The position numbers were made by a program, and so were the translations under genes. Shown here one piece after another: positions 1 through 9,357 of a DNA stretch of 64,000 nucleotides (positions are counted from its first letter, which is position 1; each line of letters begins with the position of its first letter). Source of the DNA: Thermithiobacillus plumbiphilus (GTDB lineage: Bacteria; Pseudomonadota; Gammaproteobacteria; Acidithiobacillales; Thermithiobacillaceae); assembly GCF_038070005.1 (NCBI RefSeq), contig NZ_JBBPCO010000005.1:1-64000 (forward strand), in the 5' to 3' direction. Below the pieces are notes generated by a model. That model saw only the letters and a list, made by a program, of their open reading frames with translations, searched no databases and was not told where the DNA came from.

Positions 1-149
1 GTTTGGGCCGGTATGGACCAGCACCGGGTCATGTACCCAAAATCAGCTCTTGTTCAGAGGTTCCCTAACCGGCGCTGCGCGATTTTTGCACAGCGTCCAG
101 CGACCGAATGGAGCGAGGTTGAGCGCCACGTTACGTTTACCACATCGGA

Positions 150-1481
150 TTACAAAGCGGATGAACGAAAGGGTTTATGAAATAACGATGGCGTTTTGTC
201 TTTCTTTAAATAAAATTTTGGGAACTTGTCCTCCTTGATCCATGCCCAATCATTCAATTTTGTTTTGATGGCGCCATATTGAGCAGGAACAGCCAACTCC
301 TCCATTACACGTTTCACAAATGCACGATACGTTCTCCCAACGAAGAACTGCTTATACAGAACTGACGGTATGCGTAATTTTATCGAAGAATCATCACCAT
401 CGACCTTAACGCCAAGCAAAGTAGTTGGCGGCGTAATTTTAATAAATCGATCTTCCAGCCCTCTCTCGATGAGAAGATTTCTGCCGATTGTTTCAATGTC
501 TCGCTTTAGTTGAGCCAGAGGCTTGTAATTACCCTCAGCGATACCGATTTGAATAGCCTCCAACGTCTGACGAAGCTCAATTACATCCGCTTCACTTCGT
601 ATCTGATGGAGAACCGTTATGAAATCATCTCGGCTCGCGCTTTCACGGACAAGAAGCGGAAGGAAGCCAGGAAGATTGATGCACACTGGAGCCCCCTCTG
701 CACCTAGAGCGGCGAGTGAGTCGCGAACTTTTCCTTGGAATTTACCCAGACCATCACCAAAGGCATCTGCGAAAGCGGCCTTGCTATTTGAACCAAGTTG
801 AATTCTGTTGAGAAAATCGTATGCAAAGAAATCTCGCAATGGATGGGGCATATATGAGCAGTCATGTTGAGCTGAAAAGACTTGATGCCAAATATATTGA
901 TGGCCCAACCATCCCATTACAGAAAGCATTCTTTGGACGTGCCCTGACAATTTTTCCCAAGCCACTGGTTTGCCATCAGTGCCGATAATCTTAAGCTCTT
1001 TCCCAAGCGTCTCATCGGCAGGACTGGCAAGAACAGCTTCAATCAAAGGACTGTCTTTTTCTATTCCATGCGCTCGAAAGACCAAGAAGAATTCTGAACT
1101 GGCATACTCCCAGATGAAGTTGCTATATGCATCAATCTGGGAGAAGTACTCGGAAAAAAGTGACCGATCTGACCCTGCGCGAAACGCCTCTTTCCAAGCG
1201 GGTGCAAGAGAAGAACAAACCTCACGTATTGAATCGTCCTCACCATCCCCTAATGGCTGGAAGCTAAAAGCTTCCCCGGTAATAAACGCTTTCCTGCTTG
1301 CGGTTAGCTCAGCCTTGTAGTTGTCTGGAACAACCACACCGTCATTGAGAAGGACGGCTTCACAAAATCTGGCCAATGCAACGTGCTCAATATCCAGCAA
1401 TGCAGGATCTTTGAGTGGGGCTTTGCCCAATGCTCGCTGAACACTGGATATGGTGGCGTTATCAATTAGTACCTTGGCCAT
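150..1481 (-). CDS. Hypothetical protein, 443 aa, unknown function
   Basis: I do not recognise this protein. It is a full-length 443-residue ORF with an ATG start and no obvious signal peptide or membrane segment. It looks soluble and mixed alpha/beta, with a Lys-rich C-terminal third. Base composition is visibly more AT-rich than in the genes that follow, and codons such as AAA, GAA and AAT are common, so it may have been acquired separately from the neighbouring core genes. It stands alone, separated by about 200 bases from the end of rimK. The reading frame is clean and long enough that it is probably real, but no motif supports a role. Confidence 0.7.
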   Translation of the reverse strand: MAKVLIDNATISSVQRALGKAPLKDPALLDIEHVALARFCEAVLLNDGVVVPDNYKAELTASRKAFITGEAFSFQPLGDGEDDSIREVCSSLAPAWKEAFRAGSDRSLFSEYFSQIDAYSNFIWEYASSEFFLVFRAHGIEKDSPLIEAVLASPADETLGKELKIIGTDGKPVAWEKLSGHVQRMLSVMGWLGHQYIWHQVFSAQHDCSYMPHPLRDFFAYDFLNRIQLGSNSKAAFADAFGDGLGKFQGKVRDSLAALGAEGAPVCINLPGFLPLLVRESASRDDFITVLHQIRSEADVIELRQTLEAIQIGIAEGNYKPLAQLKRDIETIGRNLLIERGLEDRFIKITPPTTLLGVKVDGDDSSIKLRIPSVLYKQFFVGRTYRAFVKRVMEELAVPAQYGAIKTKLNDWAWIKEDKFPKFYLKKDKTPSLFHKPFRSSAL

Positions 1482-1687
1482 TCACTGATCCTAAACATAA
1501 GTTTGCATTATGCGCCCTAATTGCCACGTTATTTTACCCCAAGCCGGCATCCAACAACTCCAGCTGCCATGCCAACCAAGTCCGCGGCTTCCTAAACATT
1601 GTCATACGGCCAAATAAAAAAGGCAATTACGCCGGGGCCACCCACCCTGTCCTATAATCACCGTCTTGCACTTTCCCAGCCCCACCC

Positions 1688-2593
1688 CTACCCCGTCCCC
1701 TTTGTCGCAGTCTTACCCGGCTTTGCATGCTTTTCGATAAACTCAATGATCTTCCCGGCAACATCCACATTGGTGCTGGTTTCGATGCCCTCCAGGCCGG
1801 GGGTGGAGTTGACCTCGATCACCAGCGGGCCGCTGGCGGATTGCAGCATGTCCACGCCGGCAATGTTCAGGCCCAGGGTGCGGGCGGCGCGCACGGCCAG
1901 GGCACGCTCCTCGGGGCTGAGCTGGATCATTTCGGCGTGTCCGCCGCGATGCAGGTTGGAGCGGAATTCGCCGGGCTTGGCCTGGCGGCGCATGGCGGCG
2001 ATCACCTTGCCGCCGAGCACGAAGGCGCGGATATCCGCACCCTTGGCCTCCTGAATGAATTCCTGCACGAGGATGTTGGCCTTGAGATCCATGAAGGCGT
2101 CGATCACGCTCTCGGCGGCCTGCTGGGTCTCGGCCAGCACCACGCCGATTCCCTGCGAGCCGGTCAGCAGCTTGATGACCAGCGGTGGGCCGCCGACCTG
2201 GCGGATGACGTCATCGATATCGCTGGGCGAATTGGCATAGCCGGTTATCGGCAGCGCGACGCCGGCGCGGGCCAGCAATTGCAGGGAGCGCAGCTTGTCG
2301 CGGGCGCGGGCGATGGCGACGGATTCATTGGCCGAATAGACACCCATCATCTCGAACTGGCGCAGCACGGCGGTGCCGTAGAAGGTGATGGAGGCGCCGA
2401 TGCGCGGGATGACGGCGTCAAAGCCGCTCAGGACCTTGCCGCCGTGGATCACCTGGGGCTTGCGCGAGGTAATGTTCATGTAGCAGCGCAGGGGGTTGAT
2501 GACATGCACCTCGTGGCCGCGCGCCTCGGCGGCGGCAACCAGGCGGCGGGTGGAATAGAGCTTGCGGTTACGCGAGAGGATGGCGATCTTCAC
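1688..2593 (-). CDS. rimK: RimK-type ATP-grasp ligase (ribosomal protein S6 L-glutamate ligase)
   Basis: This 301-residue protein matches the RimK family, ATP-grasp ligases that add glutamate to the C terminus of ribosomal protein S6 using ATP. It starts MKIAILSRN, has the conserved [19 protein letters not shown] region near residue 65, the ATP-binding Lys and glycine-rich segment ([11 protein letters not shown]) near residue 140, and the VDML / [12 protein letters not shown] metal-binding end near residues 245-265. Length equals the usual 300 residues. The start is GTG and overlaps the stop of the upstream protease gene (GTGA), so the two are translationally coupled. A true RimK rather than a LysX-like ligase is likely because of the adjacent protease. 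Confidence 0.93.
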   Translation of the reverse strand: MKIAILSRNRKLYSTRRLVAAAEARGHEVHVINPLRCYMNITSRKPQVIHGGKVLSGFDAVIPRIGASITFYGTAVLRQFEMMGVYSANESVAIARARDKLRSLQLLARAGVALPITGYANSPSDIDDVIRQVGGPPLVIKLLTGSQGIGVVLAETQQAAESVIDAFMDLKANILVQEFIQEAKGADIRAFVLGGKVIAAMRRQAKPGEFRSNLHRGGHAEMIQLSPEERALAVRAARTLGLNIAGVDMLQSASGPLVIEVNSTPGLEGIETSTNVDVAGKIIEFIEKHAKPGKTATKGTG

Positions 2594-3030
2594 GGCTCAG
2601 GGGCTCCGGCGAGAAAGGATTGTTCAGGGTCCACCAAAAAGCGGCCCTGCAGGGCACTGCGGCCCAGCAGCATGCGAAAGCGCATGGTTTCGCGATTGGT
2701 GAGGGTGATTTCGATGGGCCAGGCGTCGCCCATGAGAAAGACCGGGGTCAGGATCACCGGGCGCAGGGTATGATGACCGCCGGAGTCGCTGACCCAGCGT
2801 TCATCGACCTGTTCCGCCTCGCAACGCACCACCAGCAGATTGTTTTCCTGCAGGGGATGCAGCCAGAAGCGCAGCCAGGGGCTGGAGCGGCGCTGAAAGC
2901 GCTCGATCCTGAAGGCGTGCAGGGCGGAGGTCTTGGCGCCGGTATCGACCTTGGCCTTGAGGGCGGGGATGCCGAGTTCCGGCAGGCTCACCCACTCCCG
3001 CCAGCCGAGCACGCGCGGCGTGGGCGACAT
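2590..3030 (-). CDS. RimK-associated aspartic/zinc protease (DUF785 family, retropepsin fold)
   Basis: The 146-residue product resembles the ATP-dependent zinc protease / RimB family often encoded next to rimK. The N terminus [13 protein letters not shown] leads into a pepsin-like [12 protein letters not shown] motif near residue 30, whose Asp is the expected catalytic residue. [13 protein letters not shown] segment and an RMLLGRSAL segment near residues 90-125 fit the family. It precedes rimK in the same direction with a 4-base overlap, which supports a shared role in S6 tail modification or trimming. The proteolytic activity of the family is not firmly established, so the catalytic role is inferred. 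Confidence 0.85.
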   Translation of the reverse strand: MSPTPRVLGWREWVSLPELGIPALKAKVDTGAKTSALHAFRIERFQRRSSPWLRFWLHPLQENNLLVVRCEAEQVDERWVSDSGGHHTLRPVILTPVFLMGDAWPIEITLTNRETMRFRMLLGRSALQGRFLVDPEQSFLAGAPEP

Positions 3031-3036
3031 GGCGAC

Positions 3037-3357
3037 TCAGGGCGCCCGGAAGGTCATGAGGGGCAGTTCGCCATGGCGAATCGAGCGGATGATGAAGCCC
3101 GCCCGACCAGGGCGCTGCTGTTCGAGCGCGGCCTGGCAATGCGAGGGCTCGCCGAGGATGGTGGCGAACAGCACCTCCAGTTCCCAGGGATCCACCCGCA
3201 GGCTGCCGAAATAGTCCCTGGGCTCGACGGGATTGGGCCGCCAGAAGAGTCTTGGCATCCAGCCCTTGCCCTGAATCCTCGGGTCCTGATAGAGCTCCTG
3301 GCAGCGCGCTGCAATTGCTTCGGGGCTGAGATCCTGCTGCACTGCATTTTCCGTCAT
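3037..3357 (-). CDS. Small conserved protein, 106 aa, paralogue of the 36202-36507 gene
   Basis: The best start is the ATG at 3357, preceded by an AGGTGG ribosome-binding site six bases upstream. The 106-residue product has no signal peptide. It is clearly homologous to the gene at 36202-36507: both carry a CxELxQxPR start, a W(M/H)PR(L/M)FW motif, a DLWELEV-like segment, a QCAAxL segment and a Q(R)EPGRA(D)FI(I/A)R end. Function is unknown. It ends just six bases before the protease gene, so it probably leads the protease-rimK operon. The family may be a small modification or regulatory protein, but nothing in the sequence identifies it. Confidence 0.8.
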   Translation of the reverse strand: MTENAVQQDLSPEAIAARCQELYQDPRIQGKGWMPRLFWRPNPVEPRDYFGSLRVDPWELEVLFATILGEPSHCQAALEQQRPGRAGFIIRSIRHGELPLMTFRAP

Positions 3358-3505
3358 GCTGTCCACCTGAGACTTGCCCATACCGGGCGCGACCGGCATT
3401 ATTCAGGGAAAGGACCGCGCGTGCCGTCGCGTGGTCCACACCATCATTATGAAGTGGCCGGCGATCCGCTCACAAGGGGTCCGGCCACACAGGGAGAATC
3501 CAGGC

Positions 3506-3832
3506 ATGAGCGAAAACAACTTCGACCTGATCGCGGAAAACGCCATTCAGGCCATCATGGACAAGATGGAGAATGCCGAGGGCGCCGAGGACATGGAGCT
3601 CGATCTGATCAACGGCGTGCTGCAGGCGGGCTTCGAGGATGGCAGCAAGATCATCATCAACAAGCAGTCTCCGGCGCGTCAGATCTGGCTGGCAAGCCCC
3701 CTGGGTCCGGCGCACTTCAGCTTTGACGCGGAAAGCCAGAGCTGGCGTGATGATCGCAGCGGCGAGGTGCTGGAGCGGGTGCTGGAGCGCGCCATGAGCC
3801 AGAAGCTTGGTACGACCATCCGGCTGGACTAG
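3506..3832 (+). CDS. cyaY: Frataxin-like iron protein CyaY
   Basis: A 108-residue frataxin homologue. The acidic first helix (DLIAENAIQAIMDKMENAEGAED) and the strands containing GSKIIINKQSP, QIWLASP, FSFD and W(R)DDRSGE follow the frataxin order, and length matches bacterial CyaY. It binds iron through the acidic ridge and modulates iron-sulfur cluster assembly on IscS/IscU. The start at 3506 is chosen because an AGGGAG Shine-Dalgarno lies ten bases upstream and because the frame upstream of it carries no frataxin sequence. It is the first gene of a forward run that continues with the EVE-domain gene. Confidence 0.92.
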   Translation: MSENNFDLIAENAIQAIMDKMENAEGAEDMELDLINGVLQAGFEDGSKIIINKQSPARQIWLASPLGPAHFSFDAESQSWRDDRSGEVLERVLERAMSQKLGTTIRLD

Positions 3833-3841
3833 GCAGCATCC

Positions 3842-4309
3842 ATGACGAAGCAGTACTGGCTGATGAAAAGCGAGCCGAACGAGTTTTCCCTGCAGGATCT
3901 CGCTATGCGGCCGGGGCAGATCGAGCCCTGGGACGGCGTGCGCAACTATCAGGCCCGCAATTTCATGCGCGCCATGCAGCCTGGAGATGGCGTGCTCTTC
4001 TATCATTCCAACTGCGCGCTGCCGGGGGTGGTGGGGCTGGCCGAGGTATCGCGCAGCGCCTACCCCGACCCCACCCAGTTCGATCCCGGGAACAGCCATT
4101 ATGATCCCTGTTCCGACCCCGCCAATCCGCGCTGGGATCTGGTGGAAGTACGCTATGTGCGGGCCTTTCCGCGCACGGTGAGCCTGGACGAACTGCGCCA
4201 GACGCCGGGGCTGGAATCCAATCCGGTGGTGCGGCGCGGCAATCGCCTGTCGATCATGCCGGTCACGCCCGCGGAGTGGCAGATCGTGCTCGCCCTGGCC
4301 GGGCAATGA
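3842..4309 (+). CDS. EVE domain protein
   Basis: This 155-residue protein is a single EVE domain (PUA-like fold, related to thymocyte nuclear protein 1). The hallmark start YWLMKSEPNEFS, the WDGVRNYQARNFMR segment near residue 30, and GDGVLFYHSN followed by VVGLAEV are all present. EVE domains bind modified bases in nucleic acids, and the bacterial single-domain forms are thought to act on RNA or oxidised nucleobases. The gene lies nine bases after cyaY and overlaps the next gene's start by four bases (ATGA). Confidence 0.9.
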   Translation: MTKQYWLMKSEPNEFSLQDLAMRPGQIEPWDGVRNYQARNFMRAMQPGDGVLFYHSNCALPGVVGLAEVSRSAYPDPTQFDPGNSHYDPCSDPANPRWDLVEVRYVRAFPRTVSLDELRQTPGLESNPVVRRGNRLSIMPVTPAEWQIVLALAGQ

Positions 4310-4989
4310 GCGGGATCACGCTCTATCATCACTGGTCCTCGCCGGACTGCATGCGCCTGCGCCTGGCGCTCGGGGCCAAGGGGCTGGCTTATGAGAGCCG
4401 CCCGCTCGCCTACACCGATTTCGGGACACCGCTGGATCTTGGCTATGATCGGGTGCTGCCGATCCTTGAATGGCCGGACGGCAGCCGCGACAATCAAAGC
4501 CTGACCTTGCTGCTGGAGCTGGAACGGCGCCATCCCGAGCCGGCCCTGCTCGATGGCCTGGTGGATGCTGCCGAGTGGCAGGCCTTTCTGGATTGGCATG
4601 CGCGCCTGGCACCGCTGCTGGAACGGCTCATTGCCCCGGTGCGGCCCGGCTTTGCCGAGATCGGCGGGGACGTGGAGGCGCTGGCGCTCTACAAGGCGGA
4701 ATGCGAGCGGCACTTTGGCCAGATTCCCGAGGCCCTGTCCAATGACCGTTATGACGGCTATCGCCAGCTCGAACAGCTCGGGCAGCTCAGGGCCCTAAGC
4801 AGTCAGCTCGCCCGCAAGCGCTTCTACGCCGGGCAATTGTCGCTGATCGACATCCTGCTGACTGCGGACTTCCAGCTTTTGCGCCTCCTCGATGGCGTCA
4901 CCCTGCCCCTGGATCTGATGTACTATTTCCAGAGAGTGGCCGAGGCCTGCCACGAGGATCTCGACGCCGGCCTGCAGCACGCCACCTGA
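4306..4989 (+). CDS. Glutathione S-transferase family protein
   Basis: A 227-residue protein with a thioredoxin-like N-terminal domain (ITLYHHWSSPDCMRLRLALGAKG) and the VLPILEWPDG..NQSL substrate-binding turn typical of GST, followed by an all-helical C-terminal domain that includes the SLIDILLTADF motif (the usual GST helix 6 pattern). A Ser-Pro-Asp-Cys sequence sits where the catalytic Ser or Cys usually lies. The ATG at 4306 overlaps the stop of the EVE gene. Substrate cannot be deduced. Confidence 0.85.
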   Translation: MSGITLYHHWSSPDCMRLRLALGAKGLAYESRPLAYTDFGTPLDLGYDRVLPILEWPDGSRDNQSLTLLLELERRHPEPALLDGLVDAAEWQAFLDWHARLAPLLERLIAPVRPGFAEIGGDVEALALYKAECERHFGQIPEALSNDRYDGYRQLEQLGQLRALSSQLARKRFYAGQLSLIDILLTADFQLLRLLDGVTLPLDLMYYFQRVAEACHEDLDAGLQHAT

Positions 4990-5008
4990 TTCCAAAAAAG
5001 AGGACACC

Positions 5009-5344
5009 ATGACCTACGCCGAACTGCTCAATGCACTACAAGACCTGCTCGACTATCCCATCCTGCTGGTGAACGAGGATCCCGGCGCCACCCTGGCCGC
5101 CGCCCAGGCCGGTCAGCTCGATGACAAAATCGTCGAGAAGGCCCTGGTGGATATCTACAATGGCAATGACTGCACGGATCTTGATTGTGCGCTGGAGCGC
5201 CATGCGGTGATCAACTCGCTGGGGCAGTTGCGCCTGCAGACCATGCGGGATGACGCCGACCCGAAGGATTTTCGCAAGGTGCTGATGATGTCCCAGCAGA
5301 TCGACAAGGCCTTTGACAACGAGATCCTTACCCAGAAGCGCTAA
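5009..5344 (+). CDS. Small conserved hypothetical protein, 111 aa
   Basis: Unrecognised 111-residue, cytoplasmic, mostly helical acidic protein. It starts with ATG after an AGAGGA ribosome-binding site, 19 bases after the GST gene and 26 bases before the glrR-like gene, so it is probably co-transcribed with both. Features visible are an NDCTDLDCALERH stretch with two cysteines and a charged C-terminal helix. In Enterobacteria GlrR is encoded next to GlrK and QseG. This protein resembles neither, so it is not a disguised sensor kinase. Confidence 0.7.
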   Translation: MTYAELLNALQDLLDYPILLVNEDPGATLAAAQAGQLDDKIVEKALVDIYNGNDCTDLDCALERHAVINSLGQLRLQTMRDDADPKDFRKVLMMSQQIDKAFDNEILTQKR

Positions 5345-5370
5345 GGACAGCATGACACCAGCGAGGAACC

Positions 5371-6732
<1,362 letters not shown>

Positions 6733-6733
6733 C

Positions 6734-6751
6734 TGTCGCCGAATGGCGACA
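6734..6751 (+). promoter_or_regulatory. GlrR-like binding site TGTC-N10-GACA
   Basis: The bases at 6734-6737 are TGTC, followed by ten bases and then GACA at 6748-6751. The spacer is itself part of the palindrome (GTCGCC / GGCGAC). This is an exact match to the TGTC-N10-GACA element bound by GlrR upstream of E. coli glmY. It starts two bases after the glrR stop and lies about 215 bases upstream of the predicted sigma-54 start site, a usual enhancer distance. There is no T-tract, so a terminator role is unlikely. Confidence 0.7.
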
Positions 6752-6817
6752 GCTCAGGCCAGCATTTAGCACATATCCGCCAGGCATCAACGTTTCTTCA
6801 GGCCTAAAATGCCCTCC

Positions 6818-6835
6818 CGTCGTCAAAAGGCGACA
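6818..6835 (+). promoter_or_regulatory. Second GlrR-like site CGTC-N10-GACA
   Basis: CGTC at 6818-6821 and GACA at 6832-6835 are separated by exactly ten bases. One position differs from the TGTC-N10-GACA consensus. It lies 84 bases (about eight helical turns) after the first site and about 120 bases before the predicted sigma-54 start. Paired enhancer sites of this kind are typical for sigma-54 activators. Confidence 0.6.
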
Positions 6836-6920
6836 GATTCAGGCTATCCGGACCACGCCCAAATCAGCCATCCGCGCAATAAACCCGTCAATTCAATGGC
6901 CTGGGCGCAGGCATCCAATC

Positions 6921-6938
6921 TTGGCACGCCCCTTGCTT
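6921..6938 (+). promoter_or_regulatory. Sigma-54 promoter of the opg operon
   Basis: TTGGCACG, four C bases, then TTGCTT: an essentially perfect match to the sigma-54 consensus TTGGCACG-N4-TTGCW. The invariant GG (6923-6924) and GC (6935-6936) are ten bases apart. Transcription should start near 6948, about 75 bases before the first ORF of the operon. No good sigma-70 promoter was seen nearby. Confidence 0.88.
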
Positions 6939-7022
6939 CATCCTGATCGCAGTGCAGCTCTAAGCGTCATACAAAAACGGTCGGACTGGCCAGCGCCGGA
7001 TCCGAACCACACAGGAGGTAGT

Positions 7023-7271
7023 ATGTTGCATGGAATGCCCTTGCCGGAATTGCTCGGTGCCCTGATGTTCATGAGCCTTGCCACGCGTAGTCTGCGGTTT
7101 CGCCGTCCTGGCATCCCGCGGCTTGCCCCCCGGAAGATGCGTCTGCGCGAGCGTGTCTGGGTCTATCTGCTGGTCGGAAGCAGCAGTCGGCAGGTGGTCA
7201 TGCCGCAGGCCGAAGCCAAACTGGCCAAGGCAGCCAAGACCCCTGGCGGCTCTCAGAATCTCGACGGATAA
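7023..7271 (+). CDS. Small basic protein leading the opg operon, 82 aa
   Basis: An ORF of 82 codons with a strong ribosome-binding site (AGGAGG, 7 bases before the ATG). The product has a short hydrophobic N-terminal stretch (LPELLGALMFMSLAT) followed by a very basic region. It might be a single-pass or peripheral membrane protein. It is the first gene after the sigma-54 promoter and ends nine bases before opgG. I do not recognise it. The quality of the Shine-Dalgarno is the main evidence that it is translated. Confidence 0.6.
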   Translation: MLHGMPLPELLGALMFMSLATRSLRFRRPGIPRLAPRKMRLRERVWVYLLVGSSSRQVVMPQAEAKLAKAAKTPGGSQNLDG

Positions 7272-7279
7272 CGAGAAAC

Positions 7280-8830
7280 ATGCGCGCAATGCCTGCCAGG
7301 CGGGCGAAAGAGACAGCGCGGTCGGGCGGTTCCGCCGGCCGCCAACTGTCCTTGATCCTGTATCTGATTTCCGGCCTGCTGCCACTTTCTGCTGGTGCTG
7401 CGGCCAGTTTCGACTTCCAGACACTCGTTGCGCGGGCCGAAAAGCTGGCGCGGCAACCCTATCAGGCAGCACCCGAGGTGCCGACCTTCCTGAAGCTGCT
7501 CACTTACGATCAATATCGCGACATTCGCTACCGGCCATCTGAAGCCCTGTGGCGACGCGAAGGCCTGCCCTTCCAGGCGCAGTTTTTCCATCCCGGCGCA
7601 TTCTTTCCGCGCAGTGTCGAGATCCACGTCCTGGAAAACGGCCGCGAGCACCTCGTGCCATTTTCCGTGAAGCGCTTTGATTACGGCAAGAATCACTTCA
7701 CCGAACCCATGCCCGGCAGTCTCGGCTACGCCGGATTCCGGTTGCACTATCCCTTGAACCGCCCCGACTACCTCGATGAAGTGGCAGTATTCCTGGGGGC
7801 GAGCTACTTCCGATCGCTGGGACGCAATGAACATTACGGGCTGTCGGCGCGCGGACTCGCCATCGATACGGCCCAGCCCCGGGGCGAGGAGTTCCCGGTT
7901 TTCCGCAGCTTCTGGCTGGAAAAGCCCAAGCCCGGCGCGACTGCCATGCGGCTCTATGCCCTGCTGGACGGGCCGAGTGTCACCGGCGCCTACCGCTTTG
8001 ACATCAAGCCCGGCGACAACACCGCGATGACGGTACATGCCCGGCTGTTTTTCCGGCGCAGTCCGGAAGTGCTCGGCATCGCGCCCCTGACCAGCATGTT
8101 CCTGCATGGCGAGAACAGCTTGCGGCCATTCAATGATTTCCGGCCCGAAGTCCATGATTCCGATGGCCTGGCCCTGCAAAACGGTAGCGGCGAGCATGTC
8201 TGGCGCCCTCTGAGCAACCCCCGGGAACTGCGCGTCAGTGCCTTTCAGCTCCAGGATCCCAAGGGTTTTGGCCTGCTGCAGCGCGACCGGGACATCGATC
8301 ACTATCAGGATTTCGAGGCCCATTACCAAAGCCGCCCGAGCGCCTGGATCACGCCGCTGGGCAACTGGGGCCAGGGTGAGGTGCGCCTGGTGGAGATCCC
8401 GACACCGGACGAAACCAACGATAACGTAGTCGCTTTCTGGACGCCGGCACAAAAACCTGGGAAGGGCGAAGCCATGGATCTGGATTATCGGATTGATTGG
8501 GGCTACCGGCCCGCGGAGAAGCCTCGGGGGGGATACGTGCTGGCGACCCGGCGCGGCGCCGGGGACCTGCCCGGCACGAGGCGCTATGTCATTGATTTCA
8601 AGGGCGGCAAGCTCGATGGCCTGGCGGCGGGCAGCCCGGTGGATGCAGATGTGTGGGTGGGTAGGACTGGCAGGGTGATTCGTCAACAGATCGAAAAGAA
8701 TCCCGCCACGGGGGGCTGGCGCCTGAGCTTTCAGGTGCAGCCCCAGGGAGCAGGGCCGCTGGAACTGCGCGCCTTTCTGAGAAAGGGCAGTGAAACGCTA
8801 ACCGAAACCTGGAGCTATCTCGAATCATGA
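7280..8830 (+). CDS. opgG: Periplasmic glucan biosynthesis protein OpgG/MdoG
   Basis: A 516-residue protein with an N-terminal signal sequence (hydrophobic LSLILYLISGLLPLSAGAAA, cleavage expected after an AxA), followed by the OpgG domain: FDFQTLVARAEKLA, TYDQYRDIRYRP, the FRLHYPLN segment and the GASYFRSLG motif. The C-terminal third forms the Ig-like part. OpgG acts in the periplasm in building beta-1,2/1,6-branched osmoregulated periplasmic glucans made by OpgH. Length agrees with E. coli OpgG (511). Its stop overlaps the next gene's start (ATGA), consistent with one polycistronic unit. Confidence 0.95.
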   Translation: MRAMPARRAKETARSGGSAGRQLSLILYLISGLLPLSAGAAASFDFQTLVARAEKLARQPYQAAPEVPTFLKLLTYDQYRDIRYRPSEALWRREGLPFQAQFFHPGAFFPRSVEIHVLENGREHLVPFSVKRFDYGKNHFTEPMPGSLGYAGFRLHYPLNRPDYLDEVAVFLGASYFRSLGRNEHYGLSARGLAIDTAQPRGEEFPVFRSFWLEKPKPGATAMRLYALLDGPSVTGAYRFDIKPGDNTAMTVHARLFFRRSPEVLGIAPLTSMFLHGENSLRPFNDFRPEVHDSDGLALQNGSGEHVWRPLSNPRELRVSAFQLQDPKGFGLLQRDRDIDHYQDFEAHYQSRPSAWITPLGNWGQGEVRLVEIPTPDETNDNVVAFWTPAQKPGKGEAMDLDYRIDWGYRPAEKPRGGYVLATRRGAGDLPGTRRYVIDFKGGKLDGLAAGSPVDADVWVGRTGRVIRQQIEKNPATGGWRLSFQVQPQGAGPLELRAFLRKGSETLTETWSYLES

Positions 8831-9357
8831 ACCGCACAAACTTGCTTGACCAGCCTTTATCCGCCAGACGCTGGCTGCTGGCGCCATATGGCGACCAGGC
8901 CGTGCTTCTGCCGGATTCCCCTTTCTGGCAGCAGGCCATCGAACGTGTGCGTCAGTACCTTGACTATCTACCGCTTTCCGAGGACGTGAAGCAGGACTGG
9001 ATCATCCGCGTGCTGGAACGGGCAAGTGCAGCGGGCGAGATCGAGCCGCAGGCGGTCATGTCCCGGGTCTTGGACAGCCTGCGCACGGAAATGACCGAGC
9101 GGCAGGCCGACCTGGCGTCTCTGGAAGCGGATACCGCCTGGCGTCTGCAGGCCTGGCTGATGCAGGGTGAGCCTGGTGGCATGGATCTGGCAGCGGGCCA
9201 TACCCCCTGGCAACTGGTGGCACAGGCGCCGGAAACCCCTGGCCACATGCCGGTGCAGGAACTGAGTTGCTCGCCACTGGGCGGAGCGGATGGATGGATG
9301 AGCGCGCTGCTGGCCCGTCTCCGCGGGATGGCCCTGCGCTGGGTGACGCAATCATGA
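8827..9357 (+). CDS. 176-aa protein between opgG and opgH, candidate detached OpgH N-terminal domain
   Basis: A cytoplasmic 176-residue protein with no membrane segment, coupled by ATGA overlaps to opgG upstream and opgH downstream. In E. coli, OpgH begins with a cytoplasmic region of roughly 140 residues that ends in a short WDRLRGR-type segment before the first transmembrane helix. Here OpgH lacks that region, while this ORF ends in a similar LLARLRGMALRW. I infer that it may be the missing N-terminal part encoded as a separate chain. Direct sequence similarity to the E. coli N terminus is otherwise weak. Confidence 0.65.
   Translation: MNRTNLLDQPLSARRWLLAPYGDQAVLLPDSPFWQQAIERVRQYLDYLPLSEDVKQDWIIRVLERASAAGEIEPQAVMSRVLDSLRTEMTERQADLASLEADTAWRLQAWLMQGEPGGMDLAAGHTPWQLVAQAPETPGHMPVQELSCSPLGGADGWMSALLARLRGMALRWVTQS

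Noticed and set aside
1-180. Open forward frame from the first base to a stop at about 180
   Set aside because: It has no start codon in the window, no recognisable motif and runs into the end of the minus-strand gene; it could be a gene fragment but nothing supports it.
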